A stretch of 64,000 nucleotides of DNA from Sabulicella rubraurantiaca (GTDB taxonomy: Bacteria > Pseudomonadota > Alphaproteobacteria > Acetobacterales > Acetobacteraceae): the NCBI RefSeq assembly GCF_017355885.1, contig NZ_JAFEUU010000002.1, forward strand, positions 434,001-498,000, read 5' to 3'. Below the pieces are notes generated by a model. It did not search any database. It was not told where the DNA came from and worked only from the letters and a program-made list of their open reading frames with translations. The position numbers and the translations under genes are program-made. The first letter of the stretch is position 1, and the number at the start of each line of letters is the position of its first letter. This document shows positions 55,475-63,952 of the stretch, piece after piece.

Positions 55475-56458
55475 ATGTCCTCCGCCACCGCCAAGCCGCA
55501 CAAGGGGGTGCGTCCCCTGCCCCTGCGCGTGGGCACGCGCCAGTCCCCGCTCGCCCTTTGGCAGACGCGGCACTTCCTCGACATCGTGTCCCGCTTCTGC
55601 CCGGTGCTGCGCGGCGCCAAGGCCTTCGAGGAACACGCCATCGCCACCACGGGCGACCGGGTGCAGGACCGCCGCTTGGCCGATATCGGCGGCAAGGGCC
55701 TCTTCGCGAAGGAGATCCACGAGGCGCTGCTGGACCGGCGGGTGGATTTCGCCGTCCATTCGCTGAAGGACCTGGAAACGGAGCTTCCGCCCGGCATCGT
55801 CCTGGCCTGCACGCTGAAGCGCGAGGATGCGCGCGACGTGCTGGTGGTGCCCGAAGGCTCTGAGACCGGCGACGCCGCCGACCCCTTTGGCTGCTTCCCG
55901 GCCGGGGCGGTGATCGGCACCGCCTCCCTGCGCCGCCAGGCCCAGCTGCTTGCCGCGCGGCCCGACCTCCATTGCGTCACCATCCGGGGCAACGTGCAGA
56001 CGCGCCTCGCCAAGATCGCGGCGGGCGAGGTGGCCGGATCGCTCCTGGCCCTCGCCGGGCTGCGGCGCCTGGGGCTGGAGGACAAGGCGGCGGTGGTGCT
56101 GGACCCGGAGGCGATGGTCCCGGCCGCCGGCCAGGGCATCGTCGGCGTCACGGTGCGGGAAGAGGACACGGAGCTCCACGAACTCCTTGCCGGGATCGAG
56201 GATCGCGAGGCGGCGGCGGTGAGCAAGGCGGAGCGCGGTCTGCTCGCCGCGCTGGACGGGTCGTGCCGCACGCCGATCGGCGGCCATGCGCGCCTCCTGC
56301 CCGACGGGACGCTGCACCTCACCGGCCTCGTGGCGCGTGCCGACGGCTCCTTCCTGCTCAAGCGCTCGGTGCGCGGCGCGGCGGCCGACGCCGCGCTCAT
56401 CGGCCGCGAGCTGGGCGAGGAACTCCGCGCCGACAGCCCCGCCGACATCTTTGGCTAG
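55475..56458 (+). CDS. hemC: hydroxymethylbilane synthase (porphobilinogen deaminase)
   Basis: A 327-residue enzyme that polymerises four porphobilinogens to hydroxymethylbilane in haem synthesis. Landmarks: LRVGTRQSPLALWQT, DRRLADIGGKGLFAKEI, DFAVHSLKDLETELP, GTASLRRQAQLLAARPDL, IRGNVQTRLAK and the dipyrromethane-cofactor cysteine C264 in DGSCRTPIGGHA. It begins a plus-strand operon with hemD, a Mic60-like gene and hemY. The promoter lies in the very short gap to tsaD, and the transcript may be leaderless. Confidence 0.97.
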   Translation: MSSATAKPHKGVRPLPLRVGTRQSPLALWQTRHFLDIVSRFCPVLRGAKAFEEHAIATTGDRVQDRRLADIGGKGLFAKEIHEALLDRRVDFAVHSLKDLETELPPGIVLACTLKREDARDVLVVPEGSETGDAADPFGCFPAGAVIGTASLRRQAQLLAARPDLHCVTIRGNVQTRLAKIAAGEVAGSLLALAGLRRLGLEDKAAVVLDPEAMVPAAGQGIVGVTVREEDTELHELLAGIEDREAAAVSKAERGLLAALDGSCRTPIGGHARLLPDGTLHLTGLVARADGSFLLKRSVRGAAADAALIGRELGEELRADSPADIFG

Positions 56459-57155
56459 CTCTGCCGGTGCCGTGCTCGTGACGCGCCCGGAGCCGGGCGC
56501 GGCCGAGACGGCACGGCGCGTCTTCGCCCTGGGGCTGGAGCCGGTCCTGGCCCCGGCGCTGGTACTGCGCTCCCTGCCCGTCGCGCCCTTCCCGCCCGTC
56601 CAAGCGGTGCTGCTGCCCTCGCGCGCCTCCGCCCGCGCCCTCCCCCTCTCGGACACTCCGATCTGGGCGGTAGGCGAGGCGACGGCGGAGGAGGCGCGGC
56701 GCCGGGGCTTCCGGCAGGTCCGGGCCGCCGATGGCGATGCCGCCTCCCTCGCCGCCGCGGTCGCCGCCACGCTGGACCCCGCGGCGGGGCCGCTGCTGCT
56801 CGCTTCCGGGCGGGGCTATGGGCGCGACCTCCTCGCCGCCCTGCGCGGGGCCGGGTTCCGGGTGATCCGCCGCGCCGTCTATGCCGCGGGCGATGCCGAC
56901 GCCCTGCCGGAGGAGGCACGCGCGGCGCTGACCTCGGGGCGGGTGGGGCAGGCGCTGTTCTTCTCTCCCCGCTCTGCCTCGTGTATCCTCCGGCTGCTGG
57001 AGGGGGCCGGCCTCGCCTCGCGGGTGGCAGGAATTTCTGCCATCGCCATCAGCCCGCGCGTGGCTGCCGTGTTGTCACCCTTGCCCTGGCGGGAGGTGCT
57101 GGTCGCCCCCCGTCCCCATCAGGACCCGATGCTGGAGCTGCTGCGCAGGCCATGA
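56451..57155 (+). CDS. hemD: uroporphyrinogen-III synthase
   Basis: About 234 residues; HemD proteins diverge greatly, and the call rests on VLVTRPEPGAAETARRV at the N-terminus, LPSRASARAL, WAVGEATAEEARRRGF, YAAGDADALPEE, FFSPRSASCILRLLE and position between hemC and the Mic60-like gene. It cyclises hydroxymethylbilane with inversion of ring D. TTG 56451, overlapping the hemC end by 8 bases, gives the full first strand; GTG 56472 is a shorter alternative. The stop overlaps the next ATG (ATGA). Confidence 0.88.
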   Translation: MASSAGAVLVTRPEPGAAETARRVFALGLEPVLAPALVLRSLPVAPFPPVQAVLLPSRASARALPLSDTPIWAVGEATAEEARRRGFRQVRAADGDAASLAAAVAATLDPAAGPLLLASGRGYGRDLLAALRGAGFRVIRRAVYAAGDADALPEEARAALTSGRVGQALFFSPRSASCILRLLEGAGLASRVAGISAIAISPRVAAVLSPLPWREVLVAPRPHQDPMLELLRRP

Positions 57156-58486
57156 ACGCCCCCCGCAAGAACCTGCCTTTCGACCCTGCCTGGATTGCGC
57201 TCGGCTTCGCCGCCGCGGTGCTGATCGGCGCGGCGGTCTGGTTGATCGCCGCACGCGGCGGGCTGGAACCGCGCGAGGCCGGGCAGCCTGCCCCGGTCGC
57301 CGGCGCGCCCGCCACCCCGGCCGTTCCGGGCGAGCCCGCGCCCGTCGCCGCGATCCCCACGCCAGACCCGGTGACGGAGCGGCTGGCGGCGCTGGAGCGC
57401 CGGCTGGAGGAGCTCGCTGCCCGCCCGGTCGGGGACCCCGGCCTAGCATCGCGCGTCACCGAGCTGAGCCGCCAGGACGGCGAAACCCAGCGCGCCATCG
57501 CGGAGCTTCGCGCCGCCACCGGCGCCGTCCTGCGCGAGGCGGGCCAGGCCGTGGACACGCGCTTCAACCAGATCGAGGCCGGCATCGGCGCGGCGCTGAG
57601 GGAGGCCGAGCGCCGCCTCGCCGCGCAGGAGCAGGCTCTGGCGGCGGTCACCGCCCAGCTTCCCCCCGCCGTCGCGGCGCTGGAGCAGGCGGCGGCGCGG
57701 CGCGAGGCCGCGCTGCGCGAGGCGATCGACACGGCACGGCGCGAATCGACGAACGCGCTGGAAGCGGCGCGGCGCGAGTCGGAGGCCCGGATCCAGGCCC
57801 TGACCGCAGAGACCGCCCGCCGGGCCGAGGAAGGGCGCCGCGCCACCGAGCAGGCAGTCGCCCAGGCCCGTCAGGCTGCGGAGCAGGCGGCGGCCGAATT
57901 CCGCCGCCGCCAGGAGGAGGCGGTGGCCGAGGCTGCGCGCCGGGCCGAGGAGTTCTCCGCCGCCGTCCGCAATGCCCAGGCCGAATCGGCCCGCATCCTC
58001 GGCGCCCTGCAGGAGCGCCTGACCCGGGCCGAGCAGAGCGGCGCCCGCGCCGCGGCGGTGGAAGCGCTGCGGGCCGAAATGGCCTCGGGCCGCCCGCTGC
58101 GCCCGGCCCTGTCGCGGCTTGGCGGGGAGGCGCCGCCGGAACTGGCCCGCTTCGCCGACCGTGCCCCGCCCACCGAGGCGCAGCTTCGCGCCTCCTTCGA
58201 GGAGGCGGTCCGCAACGCGCGCAACGCTGCGCCGCCGGCCGACACCCTCACCCGCCTGGGCACCATGCTGACCATCCGGCGTGGCGAGGAGGTGGTGGTG
58301 GGCGATGCCGCCGAGGCGGTGATCGAGCGCGCCCGCCGCGCCCTGGAAGCCGGGGAGCTGGAAGCGGCCCTCGACCATCTGCGCGGCCTGCCGGAGGCGA
58401 CACGCAACGCAATGCGCCCCTGGATGGAGGAGGCACAGGCCGTTGCCTCCGCCCGCGCCACGCTGCGCCGACTGGGCCAGGGCTGA
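57152..58486 (+). CDS. mitofilin/Mic60-like inner-membrane protein
   Basis: A 444-residue protein with one N-terminal membrane anchor (AWIALGFAAAVLIGAAVWLIAA, about residues 13-34), a proline/alanine-rich linker, a long charged coiled coil (about 75-330, rich in ARREAALREAI, ARRAEEGRRATEQ) and a C-terminal helical domain (about 335-444). That plan, and location between hemD and hemY, matches the alphaproteobacterial homologue of mitochondrial Mic60, which shapes inner-membrane invaginations. Sequence alone could also suggest a HemX-like role, but the C-terminal LERARRALEAGELEAALDHL-type helices favour mitofilin. It overlaps hemD by four bases and precedes hemY by 7. Confidence 0.78.
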   Translation: MNAPRKNLPFDPAWIALGFAAAVLIGAAVWLIAARGGLEPREAGQPAPVAGAPATPAVPGEPAPVAAIPTPDPVTERLAALERRLEELAARPVGDPGLASRVTELSRQDGETQRAIAELRAATGAVLREAGQAVDTRFNQIEAGIGAALREAERRLAAQEQALAAVTAQLPPAVAALEQAAARREAALREAIDTARRESTNALEAARRESEARIQALTAETARRAEEGRRATEQAVAQARQAAEQAAAEFRRRQEEAVAEAARRAEEFSAAVRNAQAESARILGALQERLTRAEQSGARAAAVEALRAEMASGRPLRPALSRLGGEAPPELARFADRAPPTEAQLRASFEEAVRNARNAAPPADTLTRLGTMLTIRRGEEVVVGDAAEAVIERARRALEAGELEAALDHLRGLPEATRNAMRPWMEEAQAVASARATLRRLGQG

Positions 58487-58493
58487 TCCCGCC

Positions 58494-59768
58494 GTGCGCA
58501 TCGCGATCAAGACCCTTCTCGTCGTCGGCCTCGTCGTCGCCGCCATCCTCTGGCTCGCCGGGCTGGGCGGGACGGTGGATGTGCGGGTGGGCGAGTGGTT
58601 CATTGGCATCTCCCTGCCTGCCGCCATCGTCGCGCTGATCCTGCTTTTCGGCACGGTGCATGGCTTCCTGCGCATCGTTTCCTGGCTGCGGGGCTGGCCG
58701 GCGCGCCGCCGCCTGAAGCGCGAGGCGCGCAACCGGGCCGAGGCGGATCGCTCCCTCACCCGCGCCTTGGTTGCCCTGGCCGCCGGCCGGGCCGAGCAGG
58801 CGCGGATCGAGGTGGACCGCGCCCGCACCCTGGCCGGGGATACGCCGCACCTCCTGCTGCTATCCGCCGAGGCGGCGCGGGCGCGCGGCGATGAGGAGGC
58901 CGCGACGGACGCCTTCGAGAAGCTGGCCGAGCGCGAGGATTCGCGCTTCCTCGGGCTGCGCGGCCTGCTTCGCCAGGCGGAGGCGCGCGGCGACTGGGCA
59001 GAGGCTCGCCGCATCGCCGCCGAGGCCCATAAGGCCGAGCCGAACGCCGAATGGCTCAAGAGCGCCCGCGCCGCCGCGGCGTTGCGCGAGCGCGACTGGG
59101 GCGAAGCCCTGGCCTTGTCTGGCCCGGAGGCGCCGCGCGCCGCCCTTTCGCTGGCCGCCGCCGCGCAAGCGGAGGACCCGCTCAAGGCGGCGGAACTGGA
59201 ACGCCAGGCCTTCATGGCCGACCCTTCCTTCTCGCCGGCCGTGGTGGCGCATGCGCGGCGGCTGGTGGATACGGGCAGCCCGCGACGCGGCCGCGCCGTG
59301 CTGCGCGAAGGCTGGGCGGCCGCGCCGCACCCCGACATCGGCGCCGCCTACGTTGCAGAGGAGCCGGACCCCACGACGCGCATCAAGCTGGTGGACGAGC
59401 TGACTCGCGACACGGCAAGCCATCCGGAAAGCCGCCTGCTACGCGCCCAGGTGGCCCTGCAGGCCGGACTGACCGGCCGCGCCCGCCAGGACCTCCAGGC
59501 CTGGATGGAGACGGGCGCCGCCGATCGCCGCTGCTACGACCTGATGGTGCAGGTGGAGCGCGCCGATCTGGGCGACGAGGCAGCGCGGGAGAAGGAGCCG
59601 GAACTGCTGCGCCTCGCCGCTGATGCCCCGGCCGCACCCACTTGGCGCTGCCGCCGCTGCGGCGCCGAGCACAATCGATGGAAACCGCTGTGCCAAGCCT
59701 GCGACACGGCGGGCGAGATCGGCTGGTCGGGCGAGGCGCTGCGGCCGAACGAGGCGCGAGCTGGTTGA
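58494..59768 (+). CDS. hemY: HemY-like tetratricopeptide membrane protein
   Basis: A 424-residue protein of the proteobacterial HemY (not protoporphyrinogen oxidase) family. Two N-terminal hydrophobic helices (IKTLLVVGLVVAAILWLAG and LPAAIVALILLFGTVHGFL) precede TPR-like helical repeats. The C-terminus holds a small zinc-ribbon-like motif WRCRRCGAEH ... PLCQACDTAGEIGW with four cysteines, typical of alphaproteobacterial members. The family is linked to late haem synthesis, but its exact role is unknown. GTG 58494 is used since the membrane helix begins at once. An intrinsic terminator follows at 59795. Confidence 0.9.
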   Translation: MRIAIKTLLVVGLVVAAILWLAGLGGTVDVRVGEWFIGISLPAAIVALILLFGTVHGFLRIVSWLRGWPARRRLKREARNRAEADRSLTRALVALAAGRAEQARIEVDRARTLAGDTPHLLLLSAEAARARGDEEAATDAFEKLAEREDSRFLGLRGLLRQAEARGDWAEARRIAAEAHKAEPNAEWLKSARAAAALRERDWGEALALSGPEAPRAALSLAAAAQAEDPLKAAELERQAFMADPSFSPAVVAHARRLVDTGSPRRGRAVLREGWAAAPHPDIGAAYVAEEPDPTTRIKLVDELTRDTASHPESRLLRAQVALQAGLTGRARQDLQAWMETGAADRRCYDLMVQVERADLGDEAAREKEPELLRLAADAPAAPTWRCRRCGAEHNRWKPLCQACDTAGEIGWSGEALRPNEARAG

Positions 59769-59794
59769 GACCGTTGGCCTTCGGATATCCGCGC

Positions 59795-59825
59795 AAGGGG
59801 CTGGCGAGTGGTCAGCCCCTTTTTT
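59795..59825 (+). terminator. rho-independent terminator after hemY
   Basis: AAGGGGCTG (59795-59803) and CAGCCCCTT (59813-59821) form a perfect 9-bp GC-rich stem with a 9-base loop. It is followed on the plus strand by a run of T residues ending at 59825. It closes the hemC-hemD-mic60-hemY operon and separates it from the convergent gpsA gene, which starts its coding end at 59854. This is the only textbook intrinsic terminator I found in the window. Confidence 0.92.
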
Positions 59826-59853
59826 GCTGGCGCGCATCTTTCGTCGAGGAAGT

Positions 59854-60825
59854 CTATTCCTCCCCGACCGGCCGCTCCATCAAAGCCCGGAGCGCACCCT
59901 GCACGTCCAGACGCCCTTCCAGCAGCGCCGCCACGGTGGCGCAGACCGGCAGCTCCACCCCGACCGTGGCCGCGCGGGCCAGCAGGGCGGGCGCCGTCGC
60001 CACCCCCTCCGTCACGGAAGAGCGTCCCTTGAGCACCTCGTCGAGCGTGGCGCCGCGCCCGAGTGCGAGGCCGAGCGAGGTGTTGCGGCTGCTCTCGCCG
60101 GTCGCCGTCAGCAGCAGGTCGCCCAGGCCGGACAGCCCCGCCGCCGTCGCGGCCTCCCCTCCGAAGGCCACGACCAGGCGCGACAATTCCGCGAGGCCGC
60201 GCGTGACCAGGGCGGCGCGCGCATTCTCGCCGAGGCCGGCCCCCATAGCGACGCCCGCCGCGATGGCCAGCACGTTCTTCGCCGCACCGCCCAGCTGCAC
60301 GCCGACCGGGTCCTGGCTCAGGTAAAGGCGGAGCCGGCCGCCGGAGAGCAGCGCCTGCGCCGCCCGCGCCAGGGGGAGGTCGCGGCTGGCGACGACGCTG
60401 GCGGCGGGCAGCCCGGCCGCGACCTCATGCGCGAAATTCGGCCCGGACAGGATGGCAGCCGGGTGGCCGGGCCTTGCTTCCTCCAGCACCTCCAGCGGCA
60501 GGCGGTGGCTGCCACCCTCCAGCCCCTTGCACAGCAGGACGAGCGGCGGCAGCTGCTCCGGCCAGGTAGCGAGGGTGGCACGCAAGGGCTGCATCGGCAC
60601 GCCCACTACCGCCAGCGATGCTCCTTCCGGCCACTCCGCCGTCACGCGCAGCGAGGCCGGGAATGCGTGACCCGGCAGGCGGCGCCGATTCTCGCGCGCC
60701 TCCGCCATCTCGGCCGCGTGGCGCGGATCGCGCGCCCAGAGCGTGACATTCCGGCCCTGCCGCGCCGCGTGGATGGCGAGGGCCGTGCCCCAGGCCCCCG
60801 CGCCGAGTATGGCGAGGCTACTCAT
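59854..60825 (-). CDS. gpsA: NAD(P)-dependent glycerol-3-phosphate dehydrogenase
   Basis: A 323-residue enzyme reducing dihydroxyacetone phosphate to sn-glycerol-3-phosphate for phospholipid synthesis. Landmarks: LAILGAGAWGTALA (Rossmann motif), TLWARDP, LSGPNFAHEVAAGLP, the catalytic lysine in GGAAKNVLAIAAGV, and GLGDLLLTATGESSRN. ATG 60825 is the family start and overlaps the rlmJ end by 8 bases; the longer frame to 60924 is out of register with the family and lies inside rlmJ. Confidence 0.95.
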   Translation of the reverse strand: MSSLAILGAGAWGTALAIHAARQGRNVTLWARDPRHAAEMAEARENRRRLPGHAFPASLRVTAEWPEGASLAVVGVPMQPLRATLATWPEQLPPLVLLCKGLEGGSHRLPLEVLEEARPGHPAAILSGPNFAHEVAAGLPAASVVASRDLPLARAAQALLSGGRLRLYLSQDPVGVQLGGAAKNVLAIAAGVAMGAGLGENARAALVTRGLAELSRLVVAFGGEAATAAGLSGLGDLLLTATGESSRNTSLGLALGRGATLDEVLKGRSSVTEGVATAPALLARAATVGVELPVCATVAALLEGRLDVQGALRALMERPVGEE

Positions 60826-61639
60826 CCGCGATCCGCTCCAGCGACCAGCCGCCGCCCGCCTCCCCGGTGGCGAGGGCGGCGTGCAGCGCGGCGAGGATGT
60901 CGCGCGCCTCTCCCTCGAAGCCAAAGGGCGGATTGACGATAATGAGGCCGCTCCCGTTCAGCCGCGCCGCATCGGTCGGCTCGCGCAGGTGAAGCTCGGC
61001 GGCGACGACGTCGCGGATGCCGCTGTCGCGCAGCGCCGCGTGGAAGGCACGCGCGGGGGCGCGGCCCTTGATCGGATACCAAGCGGCCTGGATCAGCCCT
61101 CTCGCGCGGCGCCACGCCTCGACCATGGCGGCGACGAGACGCTCGTACTCGCCCGGCTGCTCGAAAGGCGGGTCCAGCAGGACGAGTCCGCGCTTCTCGG
61201 TGAAGGGAAGCAGGGCACGCACCGCCTCGGCCGCGTCGCGCCGGTGGACGGAAACGCGCTTGTCGCGGCGGAATGCGGCGCGCAGCGTGGCATGGTCCGC
61301 CTCGTGCAGTTCGACGAGGGTCAGGCGGTCCGCCTCGCGCAGCATCGCCGCCGCGAGCGCCGGGGAGCCGGGATAGGCGCCTCCCTCTGCACGGACGAGG
61401 TCCAGCCACGGCGCCAGCGGTCCCTCCGTGATGCCGAGCAGCTTGCCGATGCCGGCGCGCCATTCGCCGGTCCGCTCCGCCTCGGAGGATCGGAGGTCGT
61501 AACGGCCGATGCCGGCATGGGTGTCGAGGACGTGAAAGGGCGCGGCCTTTCGCCGCAGCGCGAGGAGGAGGGCATGAAGCAGCGCGTGCTTCATGCAGTC
61601 GGCGAAATTTCCCGCGTGAAAGGCGTGGCGGTAGTTCAA
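60818..61639 (-). CDS. rlmJ: 23S rRNA (adenine-2030-N6)-methyltransferase
   Basis: A 273-residue RlmJ. The N-terminus NYRHAFHAGNFADCMKHALL is diagnostic, followed by LDTHAGIGRYDL (SAM motif), GSPALAAAMLREADRL, the catalytic LLDPPFEQPGEYERL (DPPF in place of the usual DPPY) and GLIIVNPPFGFE. It methylates A2030 of 23S rRNA. The start is TTG 61639, overlapping the stop of the upstream SDR as TTGA; no ATG is available and the TTG codes the first residue of the conserved MNYRHAFHAGN block, so it is secure. Confidence 0.94.
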   Translation of the reverse strand: MNYRHAFHAGNFADCMKHALLHALLLALRRKAAPFHVLDTHAGIGRYDLRSSEAERTGEWRAGIGKLLGITEGPLAPWLDLVRAEGGAYPGSPALAAAMLREADRLTLVELHEADHATLRAAFRRDKRVSVHRRDAAEAVRALLPFTEKRGLVLLDPPFEQPGEYERLVAAMVEAWRRARGLIQAAWYPIKGRAPARAFHAALRDSGIRDVVAAELHLREPTDAARLNGSGLIIVNPPFGFEGEARDILAALHAALATGEAGGGWSLERIADE

Positions 61640-62337
61640 GCCCGCAGGACGGCGCCGTTGCCGAAGCCGGCCTCCATCTGCGCGGCCAGCCACTCGCCGA
61701 CCTGCTCCGACTGGCGCAGCGACTTCGGGTCCTCCCCTGGCATTGCCACCTGACGGAGGTTGGTGGCGGTCGGGCCGGGGTCGGCCAGGGCGACGCGCAG
61801 GGGGGTGCTCGCCACCTCGCGCGCCCAGGCGAGGACGAGGTGGTGCTGCCCCGCCTTGGCAGCGCCGTAGAGGCCCCAATAGGCCTCCGGTTCCTCGGTG
61901 CGGCGATCCGTCAGCATCAGGGCGCGACCGGCGGGGGCAGCGCGCAGCAGCGGGTCAGCGGTGCGGATCAGCCGCCAGCAGGCGGAGAGATTGACCGCGA
62001 GGCTCTCATTCCAGTCGCGCGGCATGATATGCGCGACAGGCGTCAGCTTGGCCAGCAGCCCCGCCGCGTGGACCAGGAGGTCCAGCCGCCCGAAGCGCTG
62101 CAGCAGCGTGGGGCCGAGCGCGTCGAGCTGCTCTGCTTCCTTCACGAGGTCGAGCGGCAGCAGCGTCGCGCCCTGGCCGGTGGCAGCACGGATGGCATCG
62201 TCCAGCTCCTCCAGCCCACCCTGGGAGCGGGCGGTGGCGACGACATGCGCGCCGCGCTTCGCAAGTGCCAGCGCCGTGGCCCGCCCAATCCCGCGCGACG
62301 CCCCGGTGACGAGCGCGACCTGCCCGGCGAGGGTCAT
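61636..62337 (-). CDS. YciK-like SDR family oxidoreductase with altered catalytic serine
   Basis: A 233-residue Rossmann-fold SDR: TGASRGIGRATALALAKRG cofactor loop, NLSACWRLIRTADPLL, and YGAAKA with the Tyr and Lys of the catalytic pair. The residue 13 positions before the Tyr, where SDRs have the catalytic Ser, reads Asp (LTDRRTEEPEAYWGLY). The WGxYxxxK spacing is that of E. coli YciK, whose function is not defined. ATG 62337 (MTLAGQ) is preferred to 62349. It overlaps rlmJ (TTGA). The 157 bases before it, up to purF, show a few short repeats of CGAGCCGCGC type but no gene. Confidence 0.85.
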   Translation of the reverse strand: MTLAGQVALVTGASRGIGRATALALAKRGAHVVATARSQGGLEELDDAIRAATGQGATLLPLDLVKEAEQLDALGPTLLQRFGRLDLLVHAAGLLAKLTPVAHIMPRDWNESLAVNLSACWRLIRTADPLLRAAPAGRALMLTDRRTEEPEAYWGLYGAAKAGQHHLVLAWAREVASTPLRVALADPGPTATNLRQVAMPGEDPKSLRQSEQVGEWLAAQMEAGFGNGAVLRA

Positions 62338-62494
62338 GCAGGGCTCCAAGTGGAATGGGAGGGGAAGCGGCTCGCATCGCGAGCCGAGCCGCGCGAAGCG
62401 CGAGCCGCGCCAAGACGAACCTGCCGGTCAGCACACCCGCAGCGGCGCGAAGCCAAGCGGTCGGAGGCCGCGCCCGGCGTCTGAGGGCGCAAAA

Positions 62495-63946
62495 TCACAA
62501 ATTCACCTGGAGCTGCTTGGCCCTTTGCTCCTCATTCGTAGGCCAGTCTGTGAGAGGAATGGCGTAGTCGCCGGTGAAGCAGGCGTCGCAATAGCCGGGA
62601 TTGGCGGCGTTGCGCCCCGGTCGGCCCAGCGCCCGGTACAGCCCGTCCAGCGAGATGAAGGCGAGGCTGTCCACGCCGATCAGCTTCGCCATCGCCTCCA
62701 CGTCGTTCTGCGCGGCGAGCAGGTGCGCGCGGTCCGGCGTGTCGATGCCGTAGTAGCAGGAATGCGTCGTGGGCGGCGAGGAGATGCGCATGTGCACCTC
62801 CGCCGCGCCGGCCTGGCGCACCATCTCGACGATCTTCTTGGAGGTGGTGCCGCGCACGATGGAATCGTCCACCAGGATGACGCGCTTGCCTTCGAGCGCC
62901 GCACGGTTGGCGCTGTGCTTCAGCTTCACGCCGAGGTGGCGGATCTGGTCCGTCGGCTCGATGAAGGTGCGGCCCACGTAGTGGTTGCGGATGATGCCCA
63001 GCTCGAAGGGGATTCCCGCCTCCGTCGCGTAGCCCATCGCGGCCGGGACGCCGGAATCGGGCACCGGCACGACGAGGTCGGCGGCAACGTGGCTTTCCCG
63101 CGCCAGCTCCGCGCCGATGCGCTTGCGCGTGTCGTAGACCGGCGTGCCCTCGACCACGGAGTCCGGCCGGGCGAAGTAGATGTATTCGAAGATGCAGAAA
63201 CGCTCGGGTGCAGCGGTGAAGGGCTTCACGCTCTGCACGCCGTTGTCGTCGATCACGACGATCTCGCCCGGCTCCACGTCGCGCACGAAATCCGCGCCGA
63301 CGATGTCGAGGGCGCAGGTCTCCGAGGCCAGCACCCAGCCATCATGGACGCGGCCGAGCACGAGCGGCCGCACCCCCAGCGGGTCGCGCGCACCGATCAG
63401 CGCGCCATTGTGCAGGGCGACAAGGGAATAGGCGCCCTGGACCTGCTTCAGCGCGTCGATCAGCCGGTCCAGCACCGTCGAATAGAGGCTGATGGCGATA
63501 AGGTGGACAAAGACCTCGCTATCCGTCGAGCTCTGGAACAGGCAGCCGCGGCGCACCAGGGCGCGGCGAAGCTGCGCGGCGTTGGTGAGGTTGCCGTTAT
63601 GGGCGACGGCGAAGCCGCCGAACTCGAAATCGGCGAAGAGCGGCTGGACGTTGCGGATCGCCGTCTCGCCCGTGGTGGCGTAGCGGTTGTGGCCCACCGC
63701 GGCACGTCCGGGCAGACCGGCCATCACCTTGGCATCGCCGAAGATGTCGCCGACGAGGCCCAGCCCCTTGTGGGTGCGGAACTGCCCGCCCTCTCCCATG
63801 GCGACGATGCCCGACGCCTCCTGGCCCCGGTGCTGCAGGGCATGGAGGCCGAGCGCGACCAGGGCCGCCGCGTCCTTGGCGTTCCATACGCCGAGGACGC
63901 CGCACTCCTCGTGGAACTTGTCGTCGTCGGACAACGGAAGAGACAT
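62495..63946 (-). CDS. purF: amidophosphoribosyltransferase
   Basis: A 483-residue glutamine-dependent enzyme catalysing the first committed step of purine synthesis. The N-terminal nucleophile is C15 in HEECGVLGVW, so a 14-residue propeptide must be removed, as in Bacillus PurF. The PRPP motif is VILVDDSIVRGTTS. Cysteines in RFCIFEY, SCYYGID and CDACFTG match the ligands of the 4Fe-4S cluster in the clostridial/Bacillus type. The gene is complete; the start at 63946 follows directly after the upstream gene's stop. Confidence 0.96.
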   Translation of the reverse strand: MSLPLSDDDKFHEECGVLGVWNAKDAAALVALGLHALQHRGQEASGIVAMGEGGQFRTHKGLGLVGDIFGDAKVMAGLPGRAAVGHNRYATTGETAIRNVQPLFADFEFGGFAVAHNGNLTNAAQLRRALVRRGCLFQSSTDSEVFVHLIAISLYSTVLDRLIDALKQVQGAYSLVALHNGALIGARDPLGVRPLVLGRVHDGWVLASETCALDIVGADFVRDVEPGEIVVIDDNGVQSVKPFTAAPERFCIFEYIYFARPDSVVEGTPVYDTRKRIGAELARESHVAADLVVPVPDSGVPAAMGYATEAGIPFELGIIRNHYVGRTFIEPTDQIRHLGVKLKHSANRAALEGKRVILVDDSIVRGTTSKKIVEMVRQAGAAEVHMRISSPPTTHSCYYGIDTPDRAHLLAAQNDVEAMAKLIGVDSLAFISLDGLYRALGRPGRNAANPGYCDACFTGDYAIPLTDWPTNEEQRAKQLQVNL

Positions 63947-63952
63947 GGCGAC

